Shown here piece by piece: positions 1 through 7,624 of a stretch of 16,435 bases of DNA; the stretch's first letter is position 1; every line of letters begins with the position of its first letter. The position numbers and the translations under genes are program-made. The notes under the pieces were generated by a model, which was not told the DNA's origin, made no database searches, and saw only the letters and a list, made by a program, of their open reading frames with translations. The stretch is from Rhizobiales bacterium CCH10-E5 (lineage in GTDB: Bacteria; Pseudomonadota; Alphaproteobacteria; Rhizobiales; Beijerinckiaceae): positions 1 to 16,435 of the forward strand of contig LSIG01000040.1 of assembly GCA_001556125.1 (NCBI GenBank), read 5' to 3'.

Positions 1-827
1 CGCCAGCCCCCGCCCAGCCGACCATCGGCACCGCGGTGGAGCCCACCCCGGTGCAGCCCGGTCCGCCGCCCGCCACGCAGCAGGCTGCCTTGCGCCTCTC
101 GGCCCAGTTCGCCGGCGACCGCCGGCCGATCCGCTCCGGCCTGGTCTGGCGCATCCTGACCGAGACCGCAGACGGCTCGCCGCCACGCATCGTCGCGCGC
201 TCGACCGATGCCGAGCCGCTCTTCTCCCTCGATCCCGGCACCTATCTGCTGCACGCCGCCTATGGCTTTGCCAGCGGCACCAAGCGCATCTCGCTCGGCC
301 CGCAGGGCCTGCGCGATCAGGTCGCGATCAGTGCCGGCGGCCTGTCGCTCGGCGGCTCGATCGGCGATGCTCCGATCGCACCCGCCCAGCTGGCTTTCCA
401 GATTTTCGTACCGCTGCAGGGCAATTCGGAAGGCCGTCTCGTTACCAATGCCCGCGGCGGCGAGATGATCCGGCTGCCGGAGGGCACCTATCACGTCGTC
501 TCGACCTATGGCGATTCCAACGCGATCCAGCGCGCCGATGTGAAGGTCGAGTCGGGCAAGGTGACCGATGCGACGCTGCATCACCGCGCGGCGCGCGTAA
601 CGCTCAAGCTCGTCGCCGCGCCCGGCGGCGAGGCCTTCGCCGGTACCGCCTTCAGCGTTCTCACACCGGGCGGCGACGTCATCCGCGAGGCGATCGGCGC
701 CTTTCCGCAGGTCATACTGGCCGAGGGCGATTACGTCCTGATCGCGCGGCAGGAGGGGCAGGTCTTCTCGCGCGACTTCAAGGTGGAGTCCGGTCTCGAC
801 CGCGACATCGAGGTGCTGGCCCGCTGA
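1..827 (+). CDS. Hypothetical protein with three beta-repeat units, 5'-truncated by the window edge
   Basis: The reading frame is open from base 3 with no start that must be used (a GTG at 36 is possible), so the gene probably begins upstream of the window. About 274 residues are visible. They open with a Pro/Ala-rich linker (first ~30 residues), which often tethers exported domains. The rest contains three related units, each ending in a turn of the type PGTYLLHAAYG, PEGTYHVVSTYG and AEGDYVLIARQEG. This pattern recalls carboxypeptidase-regulatory-like or other Ig-like beta-sandwich repeats. No cysteines or catalytic motifs are evident, and the repeats favour a structural or binding role outside the cytoplasm. 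It converges on the SGNH gene with a 16-bp gap. I do not recognise a named family, and any signal peptide or membrane anchor would lie outside the window. Confidence 0.75.
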   Translation, partial: PAPAQPTIGTAVEPTPVQPGPPPATQQAALRLSAQFAGDRRPIRSGLVWRILTETADGSPPRIVARSTDAEPLFSLDPGTYLLHAAYGFASGTKRISLGPQGLRDQVAISAGGLSLGGSIGDAPIAPAQLAFQIFVPLQGNSEGRLVTNARGGEMIRLPEGTYHVVSTYGDSNAIQRADVKVESGKVTDATLHHRAARVTLKLVAAPGGEAFAGTAFSVLTPGGDVIREAIGAFPQVILAEGDYVLIARQEGQVFSRDFKVESGLDRDIEVLAR

Positions 828-843
828 ATTCCGCCCGCCGCCG

Positions 844-1668
844 TCAGTTGGTCGCCTTGGGCAGGGCGCCCGTAACGGCGGCCTCGACGCCGTCGGCGAT
901 GCGGATGGCGAGGCAGCGATAGGCCGACTCGACCAGCTCCGTACCGTTCATCCCGATGAGCTCTTCGGGCGTGAAGCGGCGTGAACTCGCCCAGTCCCGC
1001 ATCATCCGGTAGCGCGGGAAGACCGCCACGGCATGCTCGTCGGCGGTGCGCTTCAGCACGGCTCGGTAGTCGTCGTAATGGGGATAGCGCCCTTCCCGAG
1101 GCATCCAGGGCAAATCCATCATGACAAGGTCGATCCCCGCCGACTGGACCTTGCGGATGCCCTTCTTCAGGATCTTGGCGAGCTTCTCCTCGCCGATGTG
1201 ATTGACCACGTCGTTGGCGACGGTCTGCCAGATGACGAGGCTCGGTGCCTGCTCGATGACATCCGGCTCCATCCGCATCAGCATCTCGTAGGCGGACTGC
1301 CCGCCGACACCGCGATTGACCACGCGGATCTCCGCTTGTGGCAGGCGTCGCCGCAGCTCCTCCTCCAGCACGGTCGGATAGCTTTTATCGGAGCTGCTGG
1401 CGCCGGCGCCGGCGGTGGTCGAGGAGCCGATCGCGACGATGGTCAGCTTGCCGGTCTCGCGCAGCGTCTGGACCGCCTTGGGCAGAGCCGGCCGAAACGG
1501 CGTCCCCGTCGCCCCATCGCGACAGCGCTGGTCGCCGGCCGGCGGCGGCACGACCGGGCTCGCCAGCGCCGGTGCCAGCGCCGCGGCAGCGATCAGTGCG
1601 ACTGCGGCGAAGCCTGTCGCGACGGCGCGGCGGAACGGCCGGCGGCGATCGTGAGCGACTGATACCAC
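844..1668 (-). CDS. Exported SGNH/GDSL-hydrolase-like protein lacking the usual Asp/His dyad
   Basis: The predicted protein is 274 aa from a GTG at 1668, chosen because it yields a clean signal peptide (RR-rich n-region, Ala-rich core, cleavage near ALA-SP at ~37). A weak GGGGA lies about 8 nt upstream. Known SGNH blocks are visible: block I GSS (81-83, nucleophile Ser83), block II in NRGVGGQ (118-124) and block III Asn152 in TVANDV, where the usual Gly of GxND is replaced. In the C-terminal block, where active relatives read DGxH, this protein reads NGTE (241-244) at the same spacing before the conserved Y-x-C-L-A. The catalytic Asp and His therefore appear to be Asn and Glu. The start overlaps the end of the upstream opgC-like gene by 76 bp, so the two are probably co-transcribed. 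An ester hydrolase or acyl-transfer accessory role is plausible from the family, but activity is doubtful. Confidence 0.8.
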   Translation of the reverse strand: MVSVAHDRRRPFRRAVATGFAAVALIAAAALAPALASPVVPPPAGDQRCRDGATGTPFRPALPKAVQTLRETGKLTIVAIGSSTTAGAGASSSDKSYPTVLEEELRRRLPQAEIRVVNRGVGGQSAYEMLMRMEPDVIEQAPSLVIWQTVANDVVNHIGEEKLAKILKKGIRKVQSAGIDLVMMDLPWMPREGRYPHYDDYRAVLKRTADEHAVAVFPRYRMMRDWASSRRFTPEELIGMNGTELVESAYRCLAIRIADGVEAAVTGALPKATN

Positions 1669-2861
1669 GTCAGGAACATCCCCAACCCCACCAGGATCGT
1701 AACCCCGATGAGGCAAACGAGCAATTGCGGCCCCACCGCAAAGCCGGTTTCGGCCATCACGATCTGCCCGGCGATGGACAGAACCGTCCCGGCGCAGAAG
1801 ACGTCGAGCGAATGGCGCCCGACGATCGCCAGCACGCGGCCCGCCGCGAAGCGCAGCAGCCCGGCGCCTGCGGGCAGGAACCGCATCGCCAGCCAGGCCA
1901 GCGCCAGCACATGCAGCACGCGGCTCCAGGCGAGATTGGTCTTGTCGGAGCCGAGTTGCACCGAGTCGAACCAGTCGTTGAGTGCGGCGATCCCCGTCGG
2001 ATTGCCCGTCGCCGTCTTGGCGAAGACAGCAAACAGCACATAGCCGAGTGCCAAAGCGTCGAGCCAGCGCAGTCGCGGCAGTTCGAGCCCACCCTGGATG
2101 GCGCGGCCAATGACGACACCCAGCGTGAACACGAGCTGCCAAGCGAAGGGATTGAAGAACCAGCCGGCGCCATGGACATTCGGAAAGTTCAGCCCGAGCC
2201 AGAGCGCGCTCTGCCAGATGCCGAGCGAGAGCAGCACGGCTCCGAGAGGGCTCAGCCGCACGGCCAGATACAGGAGCGGAAACAGGCCGAGCAGGACGAT
2301 GTAGAGCGGTAGAATGTCCAGATAGGCGGGTTGGTAGCGCAGCGTCAGCACGTCGATCAGCGCCGCGAGCGTGTCGCTGAAGAAGGGCTGGATGTTGATC
2401 GCTTCGATGTAGAGCGGGTTCTGCGTCCGCGTCACCGCCGCGGCCACCACGCCACAGACGACGATGAAGAGCGCCAGATGGGCGATGTAGAGGGTCCAAA
2501 GCCGGGCGCCGATCTTCAGCGCACCGACCGTCAGCCCTTGTCGCTCGATCAGATTGCCATAGGCCAGCGTCGCCGAGACGCCGGCCAGCAGCACGAAGGC
2601 GTCCGCCCCGTCCGAGAAGCCGAAATTATGCGGCATCCACGCGGCGATGACATTGCCGGGCATGTGATTGATGAAGATGACCAGCAGGGCCAGCCCGCGG
2701 ATCACGTCGATACGGGCATCACGGCCCGCAGACGCGGCCGTCCCGCCCGGGCCACGGCCCAGGAGCAGAAAGCGCGACAGGGCGGACAGCTGCTGCACCA
2801 CAAGAATCCGGCGAAGGGTACGGGGCGAACGCGAGGCCGGCGCTGCGGGTTCCCCCGACAT
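1593..2861 (-). CDS. opgC: OpgC-family integral membrane acyltransferase
   Basis: The protein is 422 aa from an ATG at 2861; an in-frame TTG at 2867 is the alternative. After ~45 mostly polar N-terminal residues comes RDARIDVIRGLALLVIF-INHMPGN, the hallmark first membrane segment of OpgC, with the conserved His (~66) presumed important for acyl transfer. About ten hydrophobic segments follow. OpgC proteins add succinyl groups to osmoregulated periplasmic glucans, working in the inner membrane with a cytosolic acyl donor. Here the substrate is unproven, since other polysaccharides are modified by related acyltransferases. The gene precedes and overlaps an SGNH-like exported protein, reminiscent of membrane acyltransferase-SGNH fusions. 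Repeated GTTCAT motifs sit directly upstream. Family assignment is fairly secure; the substrate is inference. Confidence 0.85.
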   Translation of the reverse strand: MSGEPAAPASRSPRTLRRILVVQQLSALSRFLLLGRGPGGTAASAGRDARIDVIRGLALLVIFINHMPGNVIAAWMPHNFGFSDGADAFVLLAGVSATLAYGNLIERQGLTVGALKIGARLWTLYIAHLALFIVVCGVVAAAVTRTQNPLYIEAINIQPFFSDTLAALIDVLTLRYQPAYLDILPLYIVLLGLFPLLYLAVRLSPLGAVLLSLGIWQSALWLGLNFPNVHGAGWFFNPFAWQLVFTLGVVIGRAIQGGLELPRLRWLDALALGYVLFAVFAKTATGNPTGIAALNDWFDSVQLGSDKTNLAWSRVLHVLALAWLAMRFLPAGAGLLRFAAGRVLAIVGRHSLDVFCAGTVLSIAGQIVMAETGFAVGPQLLVCLIGVTILVGLGMFLTWYQSLTIAAGRSAAPSRQASPQSH

Positions 2862-2897
2862 GAACAAGCGCGCGGACTTCGTTCATGTGGCGTTCAT
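2859..2897 (-). promoter_or_regulatory. GTTCAT repeat cluster at the opgC start (possible operator)
   Basis: CGTTCAT occurs at 2880-2886 and again at 2891-2897, a direct repeat with an 11-bp period (one helical turn). CATGAAC at 2859-2865 forms a perfect 7-bp inverted pair with GTTCATG at 2881-2887. Direct repeats at 11-bp spacing are typical of OmpR/PhoB-type response-regulator sites. The cluster covers the opgC start codon and the ~36 bp before it. A regulatory role is inference; the repeats themselves are directly visible. Confidence 0.3.
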
Positions 2898-2998
2898 AAA
2901 AGGCGCAGGGTTAAGGGTCACTAAACATCGCTTCACAAGCGCGTGTCGGGGCGTGACCGCGGGCCGTGAAGAGAAGCCCGTTGGCGAGGCGCTGCCTC

Positions 2999-3631
2999 TC
3001 AGTAGGGCGGCTCGGCATAGACCAGCTTGCCGTCGATCAGGAGGCGCTTGATCGCGGCGGTTCCGTCGCCGGCCACGGCGGCGACGACCTCGATCCGGGC
3101 CTTCGGCGTGGTCTCGATCCGCCGGCCTTCGCCCTGCGGCACGAAATAGCTTTCGAGCCCATAGGCGACACGCAGGCGCCCCGCGCCGGCAGCGCAGTCA
3201 GCCTGCCCGGCCTCGTTCAATGCGCAGGCGCCGGTGGACTGGACCCGCCCGGCGATGACCACCTCGCCTTCGCCCGCGGCCGGACGCGCCGCGGCGACCG
3301 CCTTGGCCTGGGCGAAGCCCTCGGCATCGCGGACCAGCGTCACATAGACGGCGTCGCCACGGCGCAGACCTTTCGCCTCGCCGGGAGCGGCCGCGACGGT
3401 GCTCATCGGATAGGCCAGCACGACATAGTCGCCGCGGAACAGGTCGCGCGGATCGACCGGCACCGTCCGCAACCTGACCTCCTGGCCACCGCGCAGGATC
3501 GCGGCGCGGCTCTCGACGAGGGCCAGCAGCCCGCCGCAGAGCAGCAGCATCGCCGCCAGCATCCGCCCGATCACCGGGACCCGCGCCAGCAGCGCATCGG
3601 CGCTCGGCAGCCTTGGCACGGACGGGGTCAT
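2999..3631 (-). CDS. GDYXXLXY family membrane-anchored protein
   Basis: The protein is 210 aa. A single hydrophobic segment (about 20-40) is followed by an extracytoplasmic domain beginning VPVDPRDLFRGDYVVLAY. That sequence carries the exact GDYxxLxY signature (67-74) that names the family. A second conserved stretch, GLESYFVPQGEG, lies near residue 160. The start overlaps the stop of the DUF2157 gene by ATGA (3628-3631), so translation is probably coupled. The two families commonly occur as neighbours, which suggests one membrane system. Its biochemical function is unknown to me. Length and order of motifs match the family and nothing appears truncated. Confidence 0.88.
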   Translation of the reverse strand: MTPSVPRLPSADALLARVPVIGRMLAAMLLLCGGLLALVESRAAILRGGQEVRLRTVPVDPRDLFRGDYVVLAYPMSTVAAAPGEAKGLRRGDAVYVTLVRDAEGFAQAKAVAAARPAAGEGEVVIAGRVQSTGACALNEAGQADCAAGAGRLRVAYGLESYFVPQGEGRRIETTPKARIEVVAAVAGDGTAAIKRLLIDGKLVYAEPPY

Positions 3632-4917
3632 GGCGCAGCCTCCGCCGCCGGCCGCGCCAGCCTGGCGAAGAGCCGCCTCGCGCCGCTGGCGAGGCCGAGC
3701 AGAACGCCGCCGGCCACCAGGAAGAACAGCGACTGGTCGAGCAGCGTGCCGATCGTCTGCCAGAGCAGGATCAGGATCGCGAGGCCGAACATGCCCGAGC
3801 CCGCCAGCGTCAGTCGGCGAACCCCGCCGGTGACGCCCGCACCGACGAGCGCGATCGCCGAGCCCAGCACGAGGCTCGCCACCACCACCTTGCCCGGCAG
3901 GCCGGTGGCGAGCCCGCTCCAGAACACCAGCGGCACGACGAGGCCGAGGACCAGCGCCAACGCCAGCGGCCAGGCGAATCGCCGGTCGCGGGCGAGCCCG
4001 GCAAAGGCGGCGATGGCGGCGAGCGCCGCAGCATAGGCCGCGTAATTGGCCCAGAAGGCGCGGCCGGCACGCGAGCCGTGCAGGTCGAGGATGCGGATCA
4101 GCTCGAAATCGAGCATCAGCACGAAGCCGAACAGCCCCCAGGGCAGGCAGCAGCCGAGCAGGGCCAGCCCGCCGCGGTCGAGCGCGATGGCGCCCAGCGC
4201 GACGAAGGCGGCCGAGATCGCCAGCCCATAGGCGAGCAGGCCGTAGTCGAAGCCGCGGCCGATCCAGTCACCCGGCACCATCACCAGCCAGAACGCAAGG
4301 GACAGCACGGCGAGGTGATGGACGAGGCGATTCGGCCGCCCCCAGGCGAGCCAGAGCGCGGGCAGGTAGAGCAGGAAGTAGCTGCCCTGCAGCGTGCCCT
4401 GGCTCTCCTGCCAGCGCCCGCCGCTCCAGGCGCAGAGCGCGACGAAGGCCACCACCAGCGCGCCGTTCGAGCCCATCAGAGACGCGACGGCGAGCCCTCC
4501 CAGCGCCACCATGAGCGCGCCTGCCGGCCAGTCCGCCGGCAGATGATACATCTGGCCGATCAGCGCGATTCCTGCCGCGAAGATCAGCACGGCGCAGGTG
4601 GCGGCGGCATCCGCGCCCCCGGCCGAGCCCCGGCGCTCCAGCCGCGCCGCGATGGCGAGCGCCCCGACGACACCCGCCAGGATCATGGCGAGCTTCACCA
4701 GCCGCGGCATCGCCTCCCAGTTCGCCGCGACGAAGGCGGCGATGCTGGCGGCGATCAGAAGTCCACCGAACAGGCCGAGCAGCGCCGGCAGCCGGAAGCC
4801 GCCCTCTGCGGCGACGGAACGGCGGATGGCACCGGCGGACTCTGCCGTCAGCAGCCCCTCACCGACCCAGCGTGTCAGATCGGCCTCGAGCCGCTTGCGA
4901 TAGGACCCCGTCAGCAT
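3628..4917 (-). CDS. DUF2157 multi-pass membrane protein
   Basis: The protein is 429 aa. The N-terminal ~45 residues form a soluble DUF2157-type segment (LTRWVGEGLLTAESAGAI). Then come many hydrophobic helices, including the typical LGLFGGLLIAASIAAFVAANWE, where the WE ends the first membrane pair. I estimate 12-14 membrane spans with short loops and no catalytic motif, so it is an inner-membrane protein of unknown function. It is the first gene of a two-gene unit with the GDYXXLXY protein (ATGA overlap). It lies 165 bp downstream of thrS on the same strand, with a hairpin repeat between them, so read-through from thrS is possible. No strong ribosome binding site precedes the ATG at 4917. Confidence 0.88.
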   Translation of the reverse strand: MLTGSYRKRLEADLTRWVGEGLLTAESAGAIRRSVAAEGGFRLPALLGLFGGLLIAASIAAFVAANWEAMPRLVKLAMILAGVVGALAIAARLERRGSAGGADAAATCAVLIFAAGIALIGQMYHLPADWPAGALMVALGGLAVASLMGSNGALVVAFVALCAWSGGRWQESQGTLQGSYFLLYLPALWLAWGRPNRLVHHLAVLSLAFWLVMVPGDWIGRGFDYGLLAYGLAISAAFVALGAIALDRGGLALLGCCLPWGLFGFVLMLDFELIRILDLHGSRAGRAFWANYAAYAAALAAIAAFAGLARDRRFAWPLALALVLGLVVPLVFWSGLATGLPGKVVVASLVLGSAIALVGAGVTGGVRRLTLAGSGMFGLAILILLWQTIGTLLDQSLFFLVAGGVLLGLASGARRLFARLARPAAEAAP

Positions 4918-4970
4918 GGCCGGCAGTCTGGCATGGGAGGGTCACGTCTGGCGATAGGGCGCCGTAGGCG

Positions 4971-5077
4971 CGTCATGCTCGGGCTCGACCCGAGCATCTC
5001 GTGCAGGACCATCTCGTACCAGACCCTCGCCTGCGAGAGCTTCTCGGGTCGGCGCCGCGCGCCGCCCGAGAATGACG
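4971..5077. repeat. Two-hairpin palindromic intergenic element with 13-bp terminal inverted repeats
   Basis: CGTCATGCTCGGG (4971-4983) and CCCGAGAATGACG (5065-5077) are terminal inverted repeats matching at 12 of 13 positions. Inside are two perfect hairpins. One pairs ATGCTCGGG (4975-4983) with CCCGAGCAT (4989-4997) around a 5-nt loop. The other pairs TTCTCGGG (5041-5048) with CCCGAGAA (5065-5072) around a 16-nt loop. CATCTCGT is repeated in the middle. The element fills the thrS-DUF2157 gap, ending 5 bp from the thrS stop. This architecture resembles REP/BIME or rhizobial RIME-type dispersed repeats. It may also act as a processing or termination site for thrS mRNA. Confidence 0.65.
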
Positions 5078-5082
5078 CCCGA

Positions 5083-7092
5083 TCAGCCCGCAGCCTTCGC
5101 CGCGCGGGCCGCTTTCACCCGCTTCAAATCCGGCGGCGTGCCTTCGTCCAGCATCGCCTCCAGCATCGCGTCGAGGCTCATCACCGTCTGCGCCTGGCTG
5201 CCGAGGCGGCGCACGGTGACGGTGCGCTCCTCCGCCTCGCGCTTGCCGACGGCCAGGATCACCGGGACCTTGGCCAGCGAGTGCTCGCGCACCTTGTAGC
5301 TGATCTTCTCGTTGCGCAGGTCGGCACGCGCCCGCAGGCCCGCCGAGAGGCAGGCCATGGTCACGTCCTCGGCGTAAGAATCCGCCTCGGAGGTGATCGG
5401 GCAGACCAGGATCTGCTCGGGCGCCAGCCAGAGCGGGAAATGCCCGGCGAAGTTCTCGATCAGGATGCCGGTGAAGCGCTCCAGCGAGCCGCAGATCGCG
5501 CGATGGACCATGACCGGCTGCTTCTTCTCGCCGTCCGAGCCGATATAGAAGGCCCCGAACCGCTCCGGCAGGTTGAAGTCGACCTGCGTCGTGCCGCACT
5601 GCCAGTCGCGGCCGATGGCGTCTCGAAGCACGTATTCGAACTTCGGCCCGTAGAAGGCGCCCTCGCCCGGATTGATCTCGGTCTTGATCCGCCCGCCGGA
5701 CTGGCTCGCGATCTCGATCAGGACGCGGTTCATCACATCCTCGGCGTGGTCCCAGAGCGCGTCCGAGCCGACGCGCTTCTCGGGCCGCGTCGAGAGCTTG
5801 ATGACGAGGTCGTCGGTGAAGCCGAAATCCTCATAGACCGAGAGGATCAGGTCGTTGATCTTCAGGCACTCGGCCGCGAGCTGTTCTTCCGTGCAGAAGA
5901 TGTGCGCGTCGTCCTGCGTGAAGCCGCGCACGCGCATAAGCCCGTGCAGCGCGCCCGAGGGCTCGTAGCGGTGGACATTGCCGAATTCCGCCAGCCGGAT
6001 CGGCAGATCGCGATAGCTCTTCAGACCGTGCTTGAAGATCTGCACATGGCCGGGGCAGTTCATCGGCTTCAGTGCGAAGACCTTCTGGTCCTTCGTCGCG
6101 TCGTTCGGGTTCTCGAAGGCCGAGGCCGACTTCACCGCGAACATGTTGTCCTGGTACCAGCCCCAATGGCCCGACGTCTCCCAGAGCGACTTGTCGAGGA
6201 CCTGCGGCGCGTTGACCTCCTCGTAATCGGCGGCCAGCCGGCGGCGCATATAGGTCAGGATCTCCTGGAACAGCCGCCAGCCCTTGGAGTGCCAGAACAC
6301 GACGCCCGGCCCCTCCTCCTGGAAGTGGAACAGGTCCATCTCCCGGCCGAGCTTGCGGTGATCGCGCTTCTCCGCCTCCTCGATCTGCTTGAGATGGGCG
6401 TCGAGTTCGTCCTGCTTCGCGAAGGCCGTGCCGTAGATGCGCGTCAGCATCGCGTTGTTGCTGTCGCCGCGCCAATAGGCGCCGGCCACCTTCATCAGCT
6501 TGAAGGCGGTGCCGACCTTGCCGACCGAGGTCATGTGCGGGCCGCGGCAGAGGTCGATCCACTCGCCCTGCTTGTACATCTTCAGGGTCTGGTCTTCCGG
6601 AATCGCATCGACCAGCTCGACCTTGTAGGCCTCGCCCTTCTCGGCGAAGAAGGCCTTCGCCTGGTCGCGGCTCCACTCTTCCTTGGTGAAGGGGGCGTCC
6701 CGGGCGATGATCTCGCGCATCTTCTTTTCGATCACCGGCAGGTCGTCGGGCGTGAAGGGCTCGTTGCGGGCGAAATCGTAGAAGAAGCCGCCCTCGATCA
6801 CCGGGCCGATCGTCACCTGCGTCCCCGGCCAGAGCGCCTGCACGGCCTCCGCAAGAACATGCGCGCAGTCGTGCCGGATCAGTTCGAGCGCGCGCGGATC
6901 CTCCCGCGTCAGGAACTCGATCTTCGAATCCTTCGCGATCGGATCGCCGAGATCGACGACGACGCCGTCCAGCGCCATGGCGACGGTGCGCTTCAGCAGC
7001 GAGGGAGAAATGCCGCCGGCGATCTCCTTGCCGGTGATGCCGGCCGGAAATTCACGCTTCGCGCCATCGGGAAAGGTCAGGGAGATCGTCAT
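5083..7092 (-). CDS. thrS: Threonyl-tRNA synthetase
   Basis: This cytoplasmic enzyme (669 aa) charges tRNA-Thr with threonine using ATP. The domains appear in the usual order: an N-terminal TGS domain (1-~65), then an editing domain with HDCAH (74-78) and LCRGPH (182-186), whose His and Cys clear mischarged serine. A class II catalytic core follows, with zinc ligands Cys346 (MNCPGH), His397 (DDAHIF) and His530 (VMVHR), and motif 2 around [17 protein letters not shown]. The anticodon-binding domain runs from ~560 (VCPITSEAD). The ATG at 7092 was chosen because AGGAG lies about 10 nt upstream and the TGS domain begins at once; further upstream the frame encodes only low-complexity residues. The gene is complete. 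An Ala/Lys-rich C-terminal tail follows the anticodon domain. Confidence 0.98.
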   Translation of the reverse strand: MTISLTFPDGAKREFPAGITGKEIAGGISPSLLKRTVAMALDGVVVDLGDPIAKDSKIEFLTREDPRALELIRHDCAHVLAEAVQALWPGTQVTIGPVIEGGFFYDFARNEPFTPDDLPVIEKKMREIIARDAPFTKEEWSRDQAKAFFAEKGEAYKVELVDAIPEDQTLKMYKQGEWIDLCRGPHMTSVGKVGTAFKLMKVAGAYWRGDSNNAMLTRIYGTAFAKQDELDAHLKQIEEAEKRDHRKLGREMDLFHFQEEGPGVVFWHSKGWRLFQEILTYMRRRLAADYEEVNAPQVLDKSLWETSGHWGWYQDNMFAVKSASAFENPNDATKDQKVFALKPMNCPGHVQIFKHGLKSYRDLPIRLAEFGNVHRYEPSGALHGLMRVRGFTQDDAHIFCTEEQLAAECLKINDLILSVYEDFGFTDDLVIKLSTRPEKRVGSDALWDHAEDVMNRVLIEIASQSGGRIKTEINPGEGAFYGPKFEYVLRDAIGRDWQCGTTQVDFNLPERFGAFYIGSDGEKKQPVMVHRAICGSLERFTGILIENFAGHFPLWLAPEQILVCPITSEADSYAEDVTMACLSAGLRARADLRNEKISYKVREHSLAKVPVILAVGKREAEERTVTVRRLGSQAQTVMSLDAMLEAMLDEGTPPDLKRVKAARAAKAAG

Positions 7093-7140
7093 CGATCGTC
7101 GCTCCTGCTCACTCGGGGATACGAACCCCGTAAGACAAGG

Positions 7141-7198
7141 CCGGATACTGGGGATGGCTGGACCAGGGCTGGACCGGCACGGCGCTGTCCGTATCCGG
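7141..7198. repeat. Inverted repeat in the 298-bp thrS upstream gap
   Basis: CCGGATAC (7141-7148) is perfectly inverted by GTATCCGG (7191-7198), with GGCTGGACC present twice in tandem between the arms. A short CGGGG/CCCCG hairpin lies nearer thrS. The element sits in the divergent gap 7093-7390 between thrS and the Cys-rich gene, 49 bp before the thrS ATG, so it would be in the thrS leader. I see no leader peptide rich in Thr codons, no T-box and no strong promoter. A role in thrS control is only a possibility. Confidence 0.3.
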
Positions 7199-7390
7199 GG
7201 AAGGACAGGGCCGGGAGCGCTCCGCCTATACGAGCACGCCGCGGCAGGCAATCGGCAGCGGCATCGAAAGAGCGGGCCCGGCCGGCCGGGTACCTGTCCG
7301 TTTCGTCACGATCCGCTCACGGCCCGGCAAAGCGCCGTCCGCAGAATGGCCATCGTCGCGCCACCCCGTCGCCACAGGAGACATTCCGCC

Positions 7391-7624
7391 ATGCCGACCC
7401 TCCGCAGCGCCGCTCTCGCCGGACTCCTGCTCGCCGCCGCCACCGCGCCGCTCGCTGCGCAGGACCGCAACGCCATGCGTGAGGCCTGCGGCCAGGACGT
7501 CGCGCGCCTCTGCCCTGGCGTGAAGCCGGGCGGCGGCCGCATCATCGCCTGTTTCAAGGAGAAGGCGGCCGAGCTGTCGCCGGGCTGTCGGAGCGCCCTG
7601 CAGCAGGCGCAGGCGCAGCGCTGA
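7391..7624 (+). CDS. Small secreted cysteine-rich repeat protein
   Basis: The protein is 77 aa. The ATG at 7391 follows an AGGAGA box at good spacing and begins a clear signal peptide (Leu/Ala core, cleavage near LAAQ at 24). The mature ~53 residues contain four cysteines (33, 41, 54, 66) in the pattern EACGQDVARLCPGVKPGGGRI..CF....LSPGC. That matches one unit of the Cys-rich repeat family also found in the Golgi protein GLG1 (PF00839). Two disulfides in the periplasm are likely. Function is unknown; many rhizobial genomes carry such one-unit proteins. Its last 71 bp overlap, in antisense, the 3' end of yidD. Confidence 0.85.
   Translation: MPTLRSAALAGLLLAAATAPLAAQDRNAMREACGQDVARLCPGVKPGGGRIIACFKEKAAELSPGCRSALQQAQAQR

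Noticed and set aside
1669..2499. A long minus-strand frame continuing upstream of the SGNH gene
   Set aside because: It is a shadow of opgC in another frame; the translation is Arg/Ala-rich without any domain, and the signal peptide places the SGNH start at 1668.
7093..7390. Threonine leader-peptide attenuator or T-box upstream of thrS
   Set aside because: No short ORF rich in Thr codons, no T-box sequence and no terminator/antiterminator pair; only a modest inverted repeat is present.
3613..7482. A very long plus-strand open frame (about 1290 codons) opposite DUF2157 and thrS
   Set aside because: It is antisense to two clearly recognisable genes, has the Arg/Gln/His/Asp-rich composition of GC-driven antisense frames and contains no domain.
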